Notes under the pieces: model-generated | Databases searched by the model: none | What the model was told of the DNA's origin: nothing | Seen by the model: the letters and a program-made list of their open reading frames with translations, nothing else | Part shown: one piece after another, positions 31,234 to 42,889 of the stretch | Position numbering within the stretch: the stretch's first letter is position 1 | Layout: each line of letters begins with the position of its first letter | Assembly (NCBI GenBank): GCA_946894095.1 | Contig: OX335642.1 | Coordinates: 26,981,021 to 27,045,020 of the forward strand | Direction: 5' to 3' | DNA length: 64,000 nucleotides | DNA from: Incurvaria masculella | Lineage: Eukaryota; Arthropoda; Insecta; Lepidoptera; Incurvariidae | Made by a program: the position numbers and the translations under genes

Positions 31234-31929
31234 CAAATACCGGAACCTTTAATATTTCAGAGAAATAGTAAGAGCTCTTCCGCCTTTGCCAGGCCTACTC
31301 GTTTCTTCCACACAAAAAGGCGCCTCAAAACACTAAATCGTCCGAAGCGGACAAGTTCCAACGTTTAGATAAAGTAGAATGAGCAAGTACTAGGTAATGA
31401 CCACTTTTTATTCCTATCCCAAAGGTCCGGGAGATAGTACGGAGGATTGAGATTCCCGAGAGAACCTCAACGCATGAAGTAGAGAGATCCATTTCTTTAT
31501 TTGTTTTTTGCTACCCTATTCTTAATAAGCGATGGCCTGGTTTTGCATTTTCTATTAGATTGCAAGAATATAAAGTGTTTTAAGTGTAACGACCGCCTCA
31601 CTGGCTTTAATTTATTGTAATTTATGTGAAAGTAAAGTGACGTCCTAATTACTTGATTAAGGGCGTTTTTACCACCTCTCGATAACGTTCTCATTTGATA
31701 TTGAGCACATAAACGTATTTACCTTGTAAATCAGTTCAATATTAGTCCAGATTTTTTTATATAAAACAGTTCGATAGGGACTGTTTATAATATGTTTTAT
31801 AATAAATAATAGTTTTAATAGCCATATAATTCCCGTTAAAAGAATTACTTCTAAAAAAAACCCTCAGGTTGTTGGATTCATAGAATAAGCTGTAGGTCTA
31901 TAACCTTCCTACAAAGTTTTATGTTTTTT
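31234..31929. other. No gene recognised
   Basis: AT-rich sequence with short chance frames only. Confidence 0.45.
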
Positions 31930-32350
31930 TTTATATAGATATACATAGCCTATTTCATCTGCTTGGTTTTTTGATTTTTATTTTTTTTGTGTTTAATTTT
32001 ATTTTTGTTTAATTTTGTTTCATTTTCTTTTTCTCTTGCTGCTTACTTTTATGTCATGTCCTATTAAGGATTTTTTTTTAATATGTTTTTCTCTAAAATG
32101 TTACATTTATAGTTTCAGATACATATTTAACAATGTGTTGATATTTTCTGGATTAGTTGCTTTCGGTTTATAACTCCATTTTAACTTATGTGATGTATCT
32201 ATTCTGTAATGTACTTGTGTGTCTTTTGCTGGTTGTATATGTAGTTAATTTTGATCTAACTATTTATGTAAATAATTTGTGTACAACCGTTTTGGCGCCT
32301 TATAAATAAATAAAAAAATAAAAAAATAAAAAAAATAAAATAAAAAAAAT
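31930..32350 (+). repeat. LINE 3' UTR-like sequence with A-rich tail
   Basis: T-rich sequence that ends accgttttggcgccttataa followed by an (AAATAA)n/(AAAAATA)n tail at 32,303-32,350. It has the look of a retroposon 3' end on the plus strand. No coding remnant is visible. Confidence 0.45.
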
Positions 32351-32891
32351 ACTTGTTTATCTCTACATTTTTGGCATATCTGGCATATTGACGGAGCTTG
32401 CTAATAAAGGACTTTGCAGGGTACATATACAACAGCTAATGACAACCTTATCGAATGGTGGTGAAAGTCCTAATGTTAATTTAATAATTTATTAAGGACA
32501 ATCAAACAGATGAAAAACATTCTTATAAAGACATAGAATAATGACATAAAGGTAAGTATGGATCCAGCACAGAAAGTCACAAGCAAACACTGGGGTTGAA
32601 ACGAATAAAAAAAATATTTTGGGCAAAAAAATATATAATTGAAAAACTAAAACTAACGATACAGTTTTACCTACAGTGATATATTTACAGGTCTTTTAAT
32701 AATAATAATAATTAGAGGAAAAACGCTTAATTATCTTTAACTAAAGCATTATTTATAATCTTTATTAATAATCTGCATGTGCATCCAAATGTTTCAGAAT
32801 ATTATTTTTTTTGAAAATTTCTATCCTAGCGAAATCTCTAAAAATCTAGTAACCTATGAATGATCAAGTTCTTTACAGATATGCATTCTTA

Positions 32892-33050
32892 GGGCCGAGT
32901 GCACGAAAGGACAAAAAATCAAAATCAACGTCAAATTATGATTAAACACGTCACTTTGTGTGGACAGTATGGAAGGAACTCTATGCGGATCACTAAAAGT
33001 GACGTGTTTGAACATTGATTAACTCAGCCGTCTCTTCGTGCAACCGGGGC
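32892..33050. mobile_element. Foldback MITE, TTA target duplication (PIF/Harbinger-like)
   Basis: A 159-bp element with TTA on both sides (32,889-32,891 and 33,051-33,053). Left end gggccgagtgcacgaaagg; right end is the complement of gccccggttgcacgaagag. Inner parts also pair (aaacacgtcacttt and aaaagtgacgtgttt). A 3-bp TWA-type duplication and a terminal GG(G/C)CC fit PIF/Harbinger MITEs. Confidence 0.6.
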
Positions 33051-33315
33051 TTAGTCGTAGTTTCTAGCAATATTTCGAACAGACCATCATCATCACCTAA
33101 AACACTCGTTAACGTCAGAATTGTACAACAAAATTATCAGTTCAATGGTAGTCGCCGTGCAAACTTGATTCTTGACAATGGACTAAAAATTTATTTTTTA
33201 AAATTTTAAAATCTTCGATTTCCGCTGCCTTCATGACATCCTTAATGTTAAAGGTAAGACAAAAAACACAGGGACATTTATGATTACCATGGATAAAAAG
33301 GGAGGAGATATGGCA

Positions 33316-33540
33316 TCGAGCGCGCCTACTATGGAACCCGCTGTCTCCAATTTTTCAAAATTACCAATCCAACTTAAGTGTACATGCCACATGAAAACGT
33401 AGTCGCAGACGTATTGGAATGTTTGTGAGGGTGAACTGAATTAGAGAACTATATTTTAGAGCTCTTTCGGTAATATTTGGCCATTTTGACCATATAGCGG
33501 AGACGCGATATCGACCGCATGCCACTTCTCCTTTCTTGCT
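33316..33540 (+). repeat. Dispersed repeat, copy 2 (pairs with 26,258-26,530)
   Basis: Begins gagcgcgcctactatgga, then cccgctgtctccaat. It ends gaccatatagcggagacg...gcatgccacttctcc. Shorter than copy 1 by internal indels. Confidence 0.6.
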
Positions 33541-35160
33541 TTTCAGTGATGATAACCATACAATTAAATTGAACAGAGATGGTGCAATCCAGCCCTAATG
33601 TCGATAAATCAACAAAATACACCCATATCAACTAGATACACTCACATAAAGATATAAGTAATATATTCAAGTAAACAATGACACTGACCCCGACAGTGAT
33701 GTCTCCAAACTACCAGGAAAACGGTGAATGCGTTTCATCTTGTAAGTGACACATTTTCTATCGGCAGCACGTGCAAACAAGCACCATTGATCTCCAGGAA
33801 ATTGTCAATCTTCTTTTGACGACTTTGATAAATCAAAACGGGAAGAAAATAAGGAAAAGTTATCAATCTGCAACACGGGTGAGAAATATGGGTACGTTTT
33901 TGTTTATTGGTAGGAAGACAACATAGATATTCTCTCCATGCCAGTGGAATAAATTATTAGATTACTTGCTAAAGCCTGCAATATCTTGCTTTTTGGGGCA
34001 AAAAATATGCCAAAAATATAATTTCAATGATCTATGCATACTGATTATTTACGAGGCTTACGTAAATAATCTTGATGAAATATTAAATTAAAAGTAACAT
34101 TTTAAAGCCCGATGTTAACAGAGTTTGAACCCTAAGTTCTCCTGATACCAAGATTGGATATAACTCCACTCGTAACTTCGGATTTATGAAAGTATTTTTA
34201 ACCTAATCTTTCTTAAAAATTGTTACCTTGTGCAAATGTGTAATATATGAAAAACGCGAAAGCTCAAGATTTAAGATATTATGCGCATCGATTTTTGTTT
34301 TATACATCTGCTGAAAAACCCACGCTCTCAAAAAATCAACTAAAAATCACATGCAAATGAAATAGAGAATCTCAGCGTTAAATGCATGTCTGTATTTAAA
34401 ACATTAATAAAAAGTTAATAATGTCACGAATTTATTTTGCCTGATTCATATTTAACCTTCTAGTCAACTATTCACTTCATTCCTCGAACGAATGGGAAAG
34501 GCGTTCAGGTATAAAGTTTTTGCCTTGAGTGAGCTAATGCTTAGTGACTAAGTAGACTCGGAGTGGTAACCAAAGGTGAATATATCTCACCGAAGTAATA
34601 AGTTTTTTTTTAATTTATTCCATTAATTAGTACTTTTTTTTCTTAAATTTCTCACTAAATAAATAGGAAAAGAATAAAGATATTGATTACTCCTTCAACT
34701 ACTATGAAAATATTAGCAGTTATGATATGGCCGCTCCCATTCGGATAAAAAAAACCGTCAGTTTTTCCCCAACTTCTAGCATATTTAAATCTGCAAGTCA
34801 ACTCTTAGGTAAATTAACTTGATTGTAAAGTAACCTCAAAGATAACTACGAAGAACAAAGCCGTACATAGATATTAACCGCATCAGAAGCTGATAAATGG
34901 TTTTAAATCAATTGCCTATGCATTGAAAACCATTTACCTGAAGACAAACAGTTTAAGTATAAGGTAGTTGGTTATAGGTAATACCAGCAAGTAAATTTAA
35001 AAATAGAATTAAATGAAATAGATGGCCGTTGGAGAAAATAAGGTAAGCCCAACCTAAATTCCATTTTGAATCGATATGATAAACCTAGAATATGGCAAAT
35101 ATTACATATATGCTATAATAAATCGACATACCTATAGGCTCACCTTCCAAGTTTGAACTC
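33541..35160. other. No gene recognised
   Basis: AT-rich with no open frame above 60 codons and no repeat that I recognise. Confidence 0.5.
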
Positions 35161-35170
35161 CGCCCACCAA

Positions 35171-35201
35171 TGTGCAGCCTTAGATGAAAAAGATGTGCAG
35201 C
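35171..35201 (+). repeat. Probable excision footprint of a P-like element
   Basis: The octamer tgtgcagc occurs at 35,171-35,178 and again at 35,194-35,201. Between the copies are only cttagatgaaaaaga, whose first 14 bases are identical to the terminal bases of the P-like element at 12,927. P-element excision typically leaves both 8-bp target copies and a short remnant of terminal repeat. This is what such a scar would look like. Confidence 0.6.
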
Positions 35202-35471
35202 CGTATAATATGGAGAAACATATACAAAAAAATAATAAAACAAAAGACGATCTGTAATTTTTTTCCATTTTTTGGAATATGAGAGCTGATGTCAATGTCC
35301 GCCAGTATTTTGTTCATACGTCATTCGCACTTCGGCTAAAAAAGTCCGCATAACATTCAATTAACATCTCAAAGAACGTCCGCCGCTCAAGAGGAGATCA
35401 CAATATTACATCAACATCTCGAGTGATTTTTCCGGTTTTACCTCGACAGGAAAACACATTTTGATGCTCAC

Positions 35472-35695
35472 AGCGGGGGGCCGATTCAGGTAAGAGTGAG
35501 CTAACCTAAAAACAGCTGGAAAATATATTTTTACTTAAATAACGGAACCGTTATTCCAACGTATTTACAGGACAGACTAGATTTTTACCTAACTGTAATG
35601 ATGTTCAAGAAGTGTGGAAACATTAACTATTTAAAAAAGTGAGTTGTTATTTAGTGACGAATTCGAACTCACTCTTACCCTGAATGGACCCCCTG
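35472..35695. mobile_element. Short MITE with about 28-bp inverted ends
   Basis: Left end ggggggccgattcaggtaag followed by agtgag. The right end is the complement of cagggggtccattcagggta then agagtgag. The pairing has a few mismatches and one indel. The interior is AT-rich and non-coding. The target duplication is not clear. Confidence 0.55.
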
Positions 35696-35944
35696 GTAAT
35701 TAAAATGCTATCGCATTTATCAAACACAATAATCCAATATATATATAATTCGCAAGTTTTCCATCCAGGGGATTTGCCATGTCAAATTACCTCCCGGAGT
35801 GAACAGCCAAGTAAGTAATTAAATATGACGTTCTGTTGAATTTCATATCACTTGGCCGAATAACACATCGTTTGGCAGTTAGCATGGTATATAATGCAAC
35901 TAAGTAAATATCAGATTTAATGACTCACTTGTCTCTTCACCGGG

Positions 35945-36010
35945 CCAGTTAGGTTACCGTGGTAACCCTGAGCTCAATTAAGTTGCGCAATATAAGGCAT
36001 GGCATCTAGT
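35945..36010 (+). repeat. 5S-headed SINE remnant with large deletion
   Basis: gtggtaaccctgagctcaat resembles the 5S-like part of the copy at 27,500. It then jumps to gcgcaatataaggcatggca and tctagttccct of the tail. Confidence 0.45.
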
Positions 36011-36011
36011 T

Positions 36012-36160
36012 CCCTCGAGATCCTTTAGTGTAGATCCTTTTATCCATAGGGTCAGTAAACATTGGATTGAACTCCCTTCTGAGGTATTTAACCCAATTTA
36101 ACATGGTGGGAAGAAGAACCTGGCCGGTCGGCATAGTTTTCGCAGCCACCTTGAGAGTTC
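36012..36160 (+). pseudogene. LINE reverse transcriptase C-terminal remnant
   Basis: In one plus frame the sequence from 36,014 reads RSFSVDPFIHRVSKHWIELP then SEVFNP, a pattern typical of the C-terminal end of LINE ORF2 proteins (SV...R....WN.LP..V). What follows (gaagaagaacctggccggtc...cgcagccacc) resembles 27,150-27,200. The fragment is 5'-truncated, and no motif of the polymerase core is present. Confidence 0.5.
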
Positions 36161-36889
36161 GAAATGCCTATGAGGCAATGTCGGGTACCTCGAGAGGTCT
36201 TGGCGTATGCTATATGCCGCACTTAACACAACATAAAATAAAAAAAATTTAAAAGGGGCACGGAACAGACTTAATTTTCTCAAAAATATTAAACATATAT
36301 TTGTTTTCCACCTTGTATTGTAAACTGTTGCAATTATCCTAAATTTGACATTTTAAATATTTTATTGTTGATAACTCATAGGTTCGTTGTACACATAGGC
36401 GCCATCATTTATTTATTTTTTTCCAACTTATCAGTCTTTTACGGATTCTCAAAAATTTGCTTTTTATTTTGGTTCCTTAATTATTACGTAGCATGTTTTT
36501 AATTCCCCATTTCATACGTACTCTAGCGATTATTTCTTACGTTTTTTTGTTCATAAACGTTAAGTAATTCAGAAATATCTTTGCGTAATTGACGTTTGAA
36601 ATGAGAAAAAAATACCTTCCTACGGCTGGGCAAATACTTGCGACCTGTAGATGTATTGCTTAATTCTCGTGCTGGAAAATATGTTCTTTTCAATGAAGAT
36701 TTCTTTGTAGAATGAAGATAAACATACTATCATCAACGCCCATGCCAAAGTCTGATGGTTCCTTCCCAGAGAGTAAGGAAGTACGTTGAGACGATCGAAA
36801 CTCATTCGTATTGCGGCAGCGTAGCCACTTTTTAAACATTTGTTTTAATGATACGTTGAATAAGCGCTACGTTTCTCATTCGAGCCACC

Positions 36890-36940
36890 TGTACTTAAAA
36901 AATTGAGAACCTTCTGCTTTTTTTGGAAGTCGGTTAAAAA
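36890..36940 (+). repeat. 'gaagtcggttaaaa' dispersed motif, copy 1
   Basis: attgagaaccttctgc followed by tttttggaagtcggttaaaa. Close relatives are at 49,680-49,722 (plus) and 53,090-53,137 (inverted). This motif is very frequent in lepidopteran genomes, often at ends of MITE-like repeats. Confidence 0.55.
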
Positions 36941-37829
36941 CATAGAAAATAGATGCGTTTCATATTTACATTTTGAGCATCTCAAAATTTGTATAGTGAC
37001 CAACGTATGTCGTAGAAAATTCGTAACATTTGTATACGTTAAATCATATGGAATCAAATATTGCAAACTAAATAGTAACATTGCTTACTAAATCTAACCC
37101 AATGGTACCTTTTTCAGTTTATATTGGCGTAGTCTAACGCAAAATAACCTAAGATAGGAAATAAAATAGTTAAGTCCTAAACTTTTACCATAAGACCACA
37201 AGTTTCCTTGGATAGTCTACACTTTCAACTACCTTCCTGTTAGAAACATATTCGAAAACATACGATGAGGCCTCAATGGTGTACCAATATTCCCATGTCA
37301 ACTGTCGAAACCGCCTGGCAACACTGTTCACTCGTCACCACCGCCGCCTGTCTAGATGGTCTCTAGGGACGCCGTTTGTCATTTACCAGGCGTGGAACAA
37401 AACAAATGTTACAAATTCAAGGAAAAGCGAAATCGAGAAAATCTCCCTAAATACGCCATTTATATTTTTCTTGTAAAATGTTTTTGATATTTCGTTTTTT
37501 TTTCGACTGAACTCATTTATTGTGTAAAGGTATTGCTTTTCTAGTTCTCGGAGGCGAGTCTTGACTTGTTGTTCCTTGTTTGTACTCGTAAGAGACCTAA
37601 AGGAAACGTGCTTTTCTTTTGCTTTCATTTATATTTCTCTTATAATTTTTTTTAGAGTAAAGCAAATACCGCAGGATGAGGTCAGTTGGTTATTTTGCCT
37701 ATTTACGTAATTACATTACGTCAACAATTATAATCTTTAATCATAAAATATGTATGTATATGTAAAATAACATAGAAAAATTAAGAAAAAAGTTACCATA
37801 ACATAGTTACCTCCTGTAAGGGAACTGTT

Positions 37830-37990
37830 TACGTAGGAATTTATTTATTGTTTATTCATCATCATGACAAATCCAAGTGCACTGTACTGTGCACTTGGAT
37901 TTATCATGTTTTAAAATTTTAATAATTTCTAGTTCAGCAATTAGAGCGAAAAAGAACTGGCTTTTTTTTTTCAACATTCACTTATTCTAA
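37830..37990 (+). repeat. LINE 3'-end fragment with palindromic variant
   Basis: The same family as 7,500-7,720, here with ttattcatcatcatgac..., agttcagcaattagagcg, aaaaagaactggc, and tcaacattcacttattct. At 37,863-37,908 the sequence forms a 20-bp stem with one mismatch (ccaagtgcac and gtgcacttgg at its tip) around a 6-base loop. Confidence 0.6.
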
Positions 37991-38009
37991 CTCTACAATA
38001 ATATTTGAC

Positions 38010-38170
38010 ACCGCATACAATACCACCCAATAGGGAAGGGCACCTACAAATTAAATGGATTCTGAACCATGGAGCAGTACGAATTCGTGACGAAATGCAC
38101 TTATCAGAGAGGAAAAGAACCAATGACCTCTCGTATGGAAGGTAAGTCGATGCGCCCTTGAGTTACGAGC
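38010..38170 (-). repeat. tRNA-headed SINE, 5' half
   Basis: On the minus strand it runs from gctcgtaactcaagggcgc (head) through the box-B region gtcattggttctt, ataagtgcatttcgtcacga, ccatggttcagaatcc, and tgtaggtgcccttccc. The tail half is missing. Confidence 0.65.
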
Positions 38171-38649
38171 TTTTCAGAATGCTATTATTCATAATATGAG
38201 CACTTTGAGACTATCTTTTATCGATTCGAGTTAAAAATACCCCCGGGGATCTCGACTATGAGATCGTTATTATGTACGGGCTGGAAATTCCCTGTTTTGC
38301 GAGTGATCTTTCTCCCCCGGGACTCCCACAACATACTTAGCTGATAGGTAAGGTTGTCCAAGAACCGGAGATATTTTATGATGTGCTAAGGCAGAGCGAC
38401 GGCACGTGGATGTGTATTCTCTAATCGCGCGCTCAGGAAAATGCATGCTTGTTGTTTCAGTGGTACGTGGAAAACGGTATGGTGTCTCATTTTTAAATGA
38501 AAATACCTATCGTAAACGGTAAATTCCGGACCTTCAATAATTTATAACTAAAATATCGTAATGTGACGTCATGTTCCTTTGGACCGATTTCACTCAATAG
38601 CGCTAGAAGTGCTCGCATAGAAGTTCATTATGGCAGAATGTAATGAAAA

Positions 38650-38945
38650 ATTAGCTGCTCGTAGCCAAGTGGCGCGTGGACTTGCATAGCATACTAGAGG
38701 CCTGGGTTCTTATCTTCGCCCGTTCATGCACCACTTTCGTTCTCATTCTGGGTTGGATCAGTACATTTCGTTAAGAATGTAAGCTGCTCTTGGTTTGGAA
38801 TCCATATAAAACTGTAGGTCCCCTTCTCCTACTAGCTGGAAGGGTTTAAGCCCGCCCGGGTTGGTACCATCGCATTGGACGAAAAGATGGTCGGGCCGTA
38901 TTTTCTATCCAGTTCAATATAGCTGCAGTCCTGCATGGCACCTGA
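38650..38945 (+). repeat. tRNA-headed SINE, good copy
   Basis: Head gctcgtagccaagtggcgc (box A), gcctgggttcttatcttcgc (box B region), then gttcatgcaccactttc, tggtttggaatccat, gtaggtccccttctcctac, cccgcccgggttggtacc, and tccagttcaatatagctg. It stops within the tail at ggcacctgaatta. This copy shows the tRNA-type head joined to the shared body. Confidence 0.82.
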
Positions 38946-40019
38946 ATTAATATACAACACTGAATTACAGGAATATTAAACAAACAGAAAATTGAGGAAG
39001 GCAGATAATGGTATTTTAAGATGTACATCTGGTACGAATGAGTGATGAAGCAATGGGAAAGCTAATTTACGGAACGTAAGTTAGGGAACTGGCTCTGGCT
39101 ACGCGGGCAACTGAGATAAAGTCATGTTCTATAAAAATCGGTTTATTACACCCGTAATGGCAAAGCACGTCTGCCTGTAGAAGTTAAAAATGTATGCTGT
39201 GACCGTACATCTCTGCAAAAAATAAAAGTATGATTTGAACACATGTCGGTTCTGGAGAATAAACTCTTGTTTTGTATTCTGTGGCTCGGTTATGGAATGG
39301 GTAGGGTGAGAAGGGAAGGTTTAGAGGAAGGGGGGGTTGATGGAGATTCACGTGAACTGGAGCGAGAAGGGCGGTCCTTCCTGCCTTAAAGGACCGAACG
39401 CCACTCAATAGTATCTCTTACCGTTTCCGCAAAATGGCGGGCTATTAATCGGTCTTATGTCAACCCTCTGGCTGGAGATATCACCAACCATTATTTATAG
39501 CAAACAGAGATGTATATGCGGTACAGCACCATGTCACACGACAAATCAAACATGAAAAGATAGTGATTCTTGAAGACTGCAAATTAAACTTATTTAAGCA
39601 TTCGTTTCATTAAGCATTTTTATTTATTTTACCAATAAATGAAGTGAAGATGTGTCTCTCAAAAAAGTTTTTGTTAAGGAAACTAATTTTAAGAAATTTT
39701 AAAGTCTTACAAATCAAAGATAGAAAACGGTCTTGAAGACTTTGTGATAGTAAACTTATCAAGCATTTTGATTAACACATTTTTGTATAACCTATAATAA
39801 CAATATGAATGTGGACGGATAAAAAATATTTAGTGTATAAAAAGAAACGAATCCATCAATTCTATTTTATTGAAATTAGAATTAGTTTTTTTAAGAAAGC
39901 ATTTTTTCTTTTAATTGGCAGGACTAATTTCATAAAAAAGTTGCTATACAATACTAATAATCTCTATACTATATAAGAACATTATATATATATATATATA
40001 CATCTGTAAGGGGTGTTCA
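38946..40019. other. No gene recognised
   Basis: AT-rich, with a (TA)n run at about 39,988-40,003. The 74-codon minus frame at 39,184-39,408 has no domain. Confidence 0.45.
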
Positions 40020-40176
40020 TGGACTAAGTTGCTTTGTTTTCTAAGATACTTCGTTTGTAGAGTTTAGGTATGATATCCGTATCTATATCTATTGAAAAAT
40101 TATTCCAGACTGGTACTGGATATTCATGTTGGGATATAATTAAGGTGTTAAATAGATAACATAAGTTGTTGGATTT

Positions 40177-40771
40177 TTAAAATGTGTTGTTGTTCGTAAA
40201 AATAAAGTCCATCATGCGGTAGACTTTGCTGGTGATGTTTACAATATGAAGGTTCAAATGAAGCATAGAGTCCATTACAACTCCTAGATCTCTAATTAAA
40301 TGAACTTTTTCGACAATATGGCCACCAATGGAGTAATCAAAATAAATAGCTTTTACTTTTTTTGTGAATGCGATATCTTTACATTTGGAAACACTTAGTT
40401 GTGACTTGTTAGTGAGGGTGTATGCACGAAATGCATTCAGATCACGTTGGAAGCTCAAACAGTCATTAATATTACTAATAGTTGTGAATACTTTTATGTC
40501 ATCAGCGTTCACATTGAGGGAAGCAAATGGAAACATTATTTAAGAATAAAATAAATAGAAATAGACATAAAAGGGAAAGGTTTGGAATTCCTGACGCGAA
40601 AAAAACACTCTCAGACTCGTATCCATTCACAACCACTCTTTGAGCTCGATAAAAAATGTAAGAAGCAAACCACTTCAACAAATTTCCCCTTATACCGTTA
40701 TACGCTATTTTATTTAAAATAGTTTTATGATCGACTTTATCAAAAGCCTTTTTAAAATCAGTGTACAACAC
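40177..40771 (-). pseudogene. Element C reverse transcriptase palm and thumb, decayed
   Basis: Two overlapping frames encode LYTDFKKAFDKVDHKT (motif A), GIRGNLLKWFASYI, then after a shift NADDIKVFTTI. In the last, the catalytic YADD has become NADD. LIRDLGVVMDSMLHLN follows. The conserved PQGS block is corrupted (IPNLSLL). It cannot encode an active polymerase. Confidence 0.8.
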
Positions 40772-40971
40772 GGCTCCACCTGTTCGCTGTGATCAAGACT
40801 CTCAAAGAGGAATTTGGAGTATGCTAAAAACCGGCCAAGTGCGAGTCGGACTCGCACACGAAGGGTTCCGTACCATCGTAAAAAAATGAATACAAAAAAA
40901 TTTTTGTATGCGGACCCCCCTTAAATTTTAATTATTTCTTAATCTTACCTATTTGTTGTTATAGCGGCAAA

Positions 40972-41619
40972 ATAAATAATAATAATAATAATAAAATTCT
41001 TTATTGTACACCATTATAAACAGTTTACAAAAGGCGGGCCTAATGCCAAAAGGCATTCTCTTCCTACCTACCCTTGGGATGTAGGAATGGTGCAAGGCGG
41101 CAGACAAAAAAGGATAAAAGAAGTAAGATTTTTTATCAATAAAGATATATATATATATACTTAACAAGAATAAATATACTTACATTCTAATACTAATACA
41201 TACAGATACATATAGTACATAGCTTATAATATATATTTAATTTAAATATAAACCTATATTTGTGTATATACATTTATTCTTATATGAACCTTTTTTTTGT
41301 AACAGAGAGCGAGCAAGAACTTATATAAATGATAAAGTTTAAATATAATTTAAATAATAGGACTTCAGACGTTTTTTGAAAATATATACATTGGAAGAGG
41401 ACCGAATTTCTAGGGGAAGCTGATTCCAAAGACGAGATGCGTTTACAGAAAAAGAGTCACTATAATAAGTGCTGCGATGTGTAGGAATTGCTAACAGTAA
41501 GGTATCAGCAGACCTAAGTGGAACACCATGTGAAGATAGGAATTTGAAGCGATCCTGCAGGTAACTCGGAGCAGCAGGGTTATTCAGTGTGCTGTAAAGA
41601 AGTGATAGGGTGTGAATAA
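40972..41619 (-). mobile_element. Element D: 5'-truncated LINE inserted in the (GACG)n repeat
   Basis: The minus-strand 3' end is an (ATT)n run (plus strand aataataataataat at 40,977-40,994). Upstream lies the end of an ORF2. An AATAAATA-like sequence occurs at both edges and may be the target duplication. The length of about 650 bp shows typical LINE 5' truncation. Confidence 0.75.
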
Positions 41620-41629
41620 ATAAATACAC
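41339..41629 (-). pseudogene. Element D ORF2 C-terminal end
   Basis: An open frame with IHTLSLLYSTLNNPAAPSYL, then RSTYYSDSFSVNASRLWNQL and PLEIRSSSNVYIFKKRLK. This is the characteristic C-terminal end of insect LINE ORF2 proteins. The few codons at its start come from the flanking repeat, so the insertion edge lies at about 41,617. No polymerase core is present because of the 5' truncation. Confidence 0.78.
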
Positions 41630-42025
41630 ACTCTGTGAAAATTTCAGCTGTCTATCTGTTACGGTTACTGAGATACAGCCCTGTGACAGACGGACAGACG
41701 GACGGACGGACGGACGGACGGACGGACAGCGGAGGCTTAGTAATAGGGTTCCGTTTTCACCCTTTGGGTACGGAACCCTAAAAAGTGGCTCATGGTTGAG
41801 CTCCTCTGAACAAACCCATGCTGCTGAGGTAATATATGGTTATGAAGTAAGGGGTGTATCTGTGCATGAACCAATTTTTCAAATAACTTTAATAATGTAG
41901 GTAAAATAGAAATAGGCCTGAAATTTTTTTTATTGATTTTGATCCACTCTTGTGCACTGGTGTTAGATTTGCCCTGTTCCAGACTACTAGAAACACTCCT
42001 TCAGTCAAGCAATTGTTAAATTAAA

Positions 42026-42409
42026 TTAAGATTGGACAGCATATAGTATCAGCAGAGGAATAAGAATGAACATATCCATTTTGTCAGATCCAGCCATTTT
42101 ATTTATATCCAAATCTTTAAGTTCCTTTAATATAAGACCAGATGGAAGATATAAAGAGTCCATGATAAGTACATGCTCCGCAAGTAGCAATGGTGGTTTA
42201 CATTGATCTAGATTAATAGTAGATAGTTTAAAGGTAGATTGAAAGAATTTGGAAAACATATTGCATACAATGACCGGGTCAGTCGTTTGAAGATTATTGT
42301 GAGCGCGGGCGGTTATACGGGATGGATAACCGCCCGCGCCCTTACGATTAGAAACATATGACCAGACATTCTTTATATTACTTTTGATCTCTGCTTCCGT
42401 TCTAGCCAT
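42026..42409 (-). pseudogene. Element C linker and reverse transcriptase N-terminal part
   Basis: Pattern IKNVWSYVSNRKGAGGYPSR, then DPVIVCNMFSKFFQSTF, then LKDLDINKMAGSDKMDMFIL, matching the RT entry region of CR1-type LINEs (element A has IWSYIKSKKRKSHYPQSF and KIDTNKGPGSDKISSIF). The frame is lost after this. Confidence 0.75.
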
Positions 42410-42655
42410 GTAATCAGCATAACATTTAGACGTAGTACGGAGTATACTTCATGGTCAGATGGATGGAAGAGACGTATCATTGCAGGAGAGAACCAGTTAG
42501 CAAAACTAGACTTCTTTTTAATGTTTTGTGGTACATTATTTTTGATAATATGGTAAAGTATGTCGTAAAAATGTTTGTCGTTGTCGACATTGCTATGAGA
42601 TGGCTCATCAAACCTTATAATAGATATGGCTAGATTATTTTTAACCTAGCCTATT

Positions 42656-42889
42656 CTATTTAACCTTTTTAAACTGAAATCGAGGCATCGCACAGCAAAC
42701 TAGTGGAATGTCCGTGTTTACGTCTAGGGAGAAAGATAATGGCGGATAGTGGACATCCACCCGCGAGAGGGCGTCAGCTTTTGGTTGCATCTGACAGCAC
42801 TCATCAGAGAAAATTAAGTCGAGTATTTGACCACATTTATTTATAGTGTTATTAAACTGATGGACGGATAGATAAGACGCTGAATTCAA
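42656..42889 (-). pseudogene. Element C endonuclease C-terminal part
   Basis: The fragment HQFNNTINKCGQILDLIFSD, followed by a VDVHYPPLSF segment, corresponds to the last third of LINE apurinic-type endonucleases. The N-terminal two thirds are absent, consistent with 5' truncation of element C. Confidence 0.72.

Larger units (their letters stand above)
40829..41781 (+). repeat. (GACG)n-bearing dispersed repeat, copy 2, split by a LINE
   Basis: The left part starts ccggccaagtgcgagtcg and runs to about 40,970. The right part resumes at about 41,620 (aaatacacactctgtg) and carries the (GACG)n array at 41,690-41,730 and the same terminal hairpin ending ggaaccctaa. Copy 1 at 30,952 shows that the two parts are contiguous when undisturbed. 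Confidence 0.8.
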
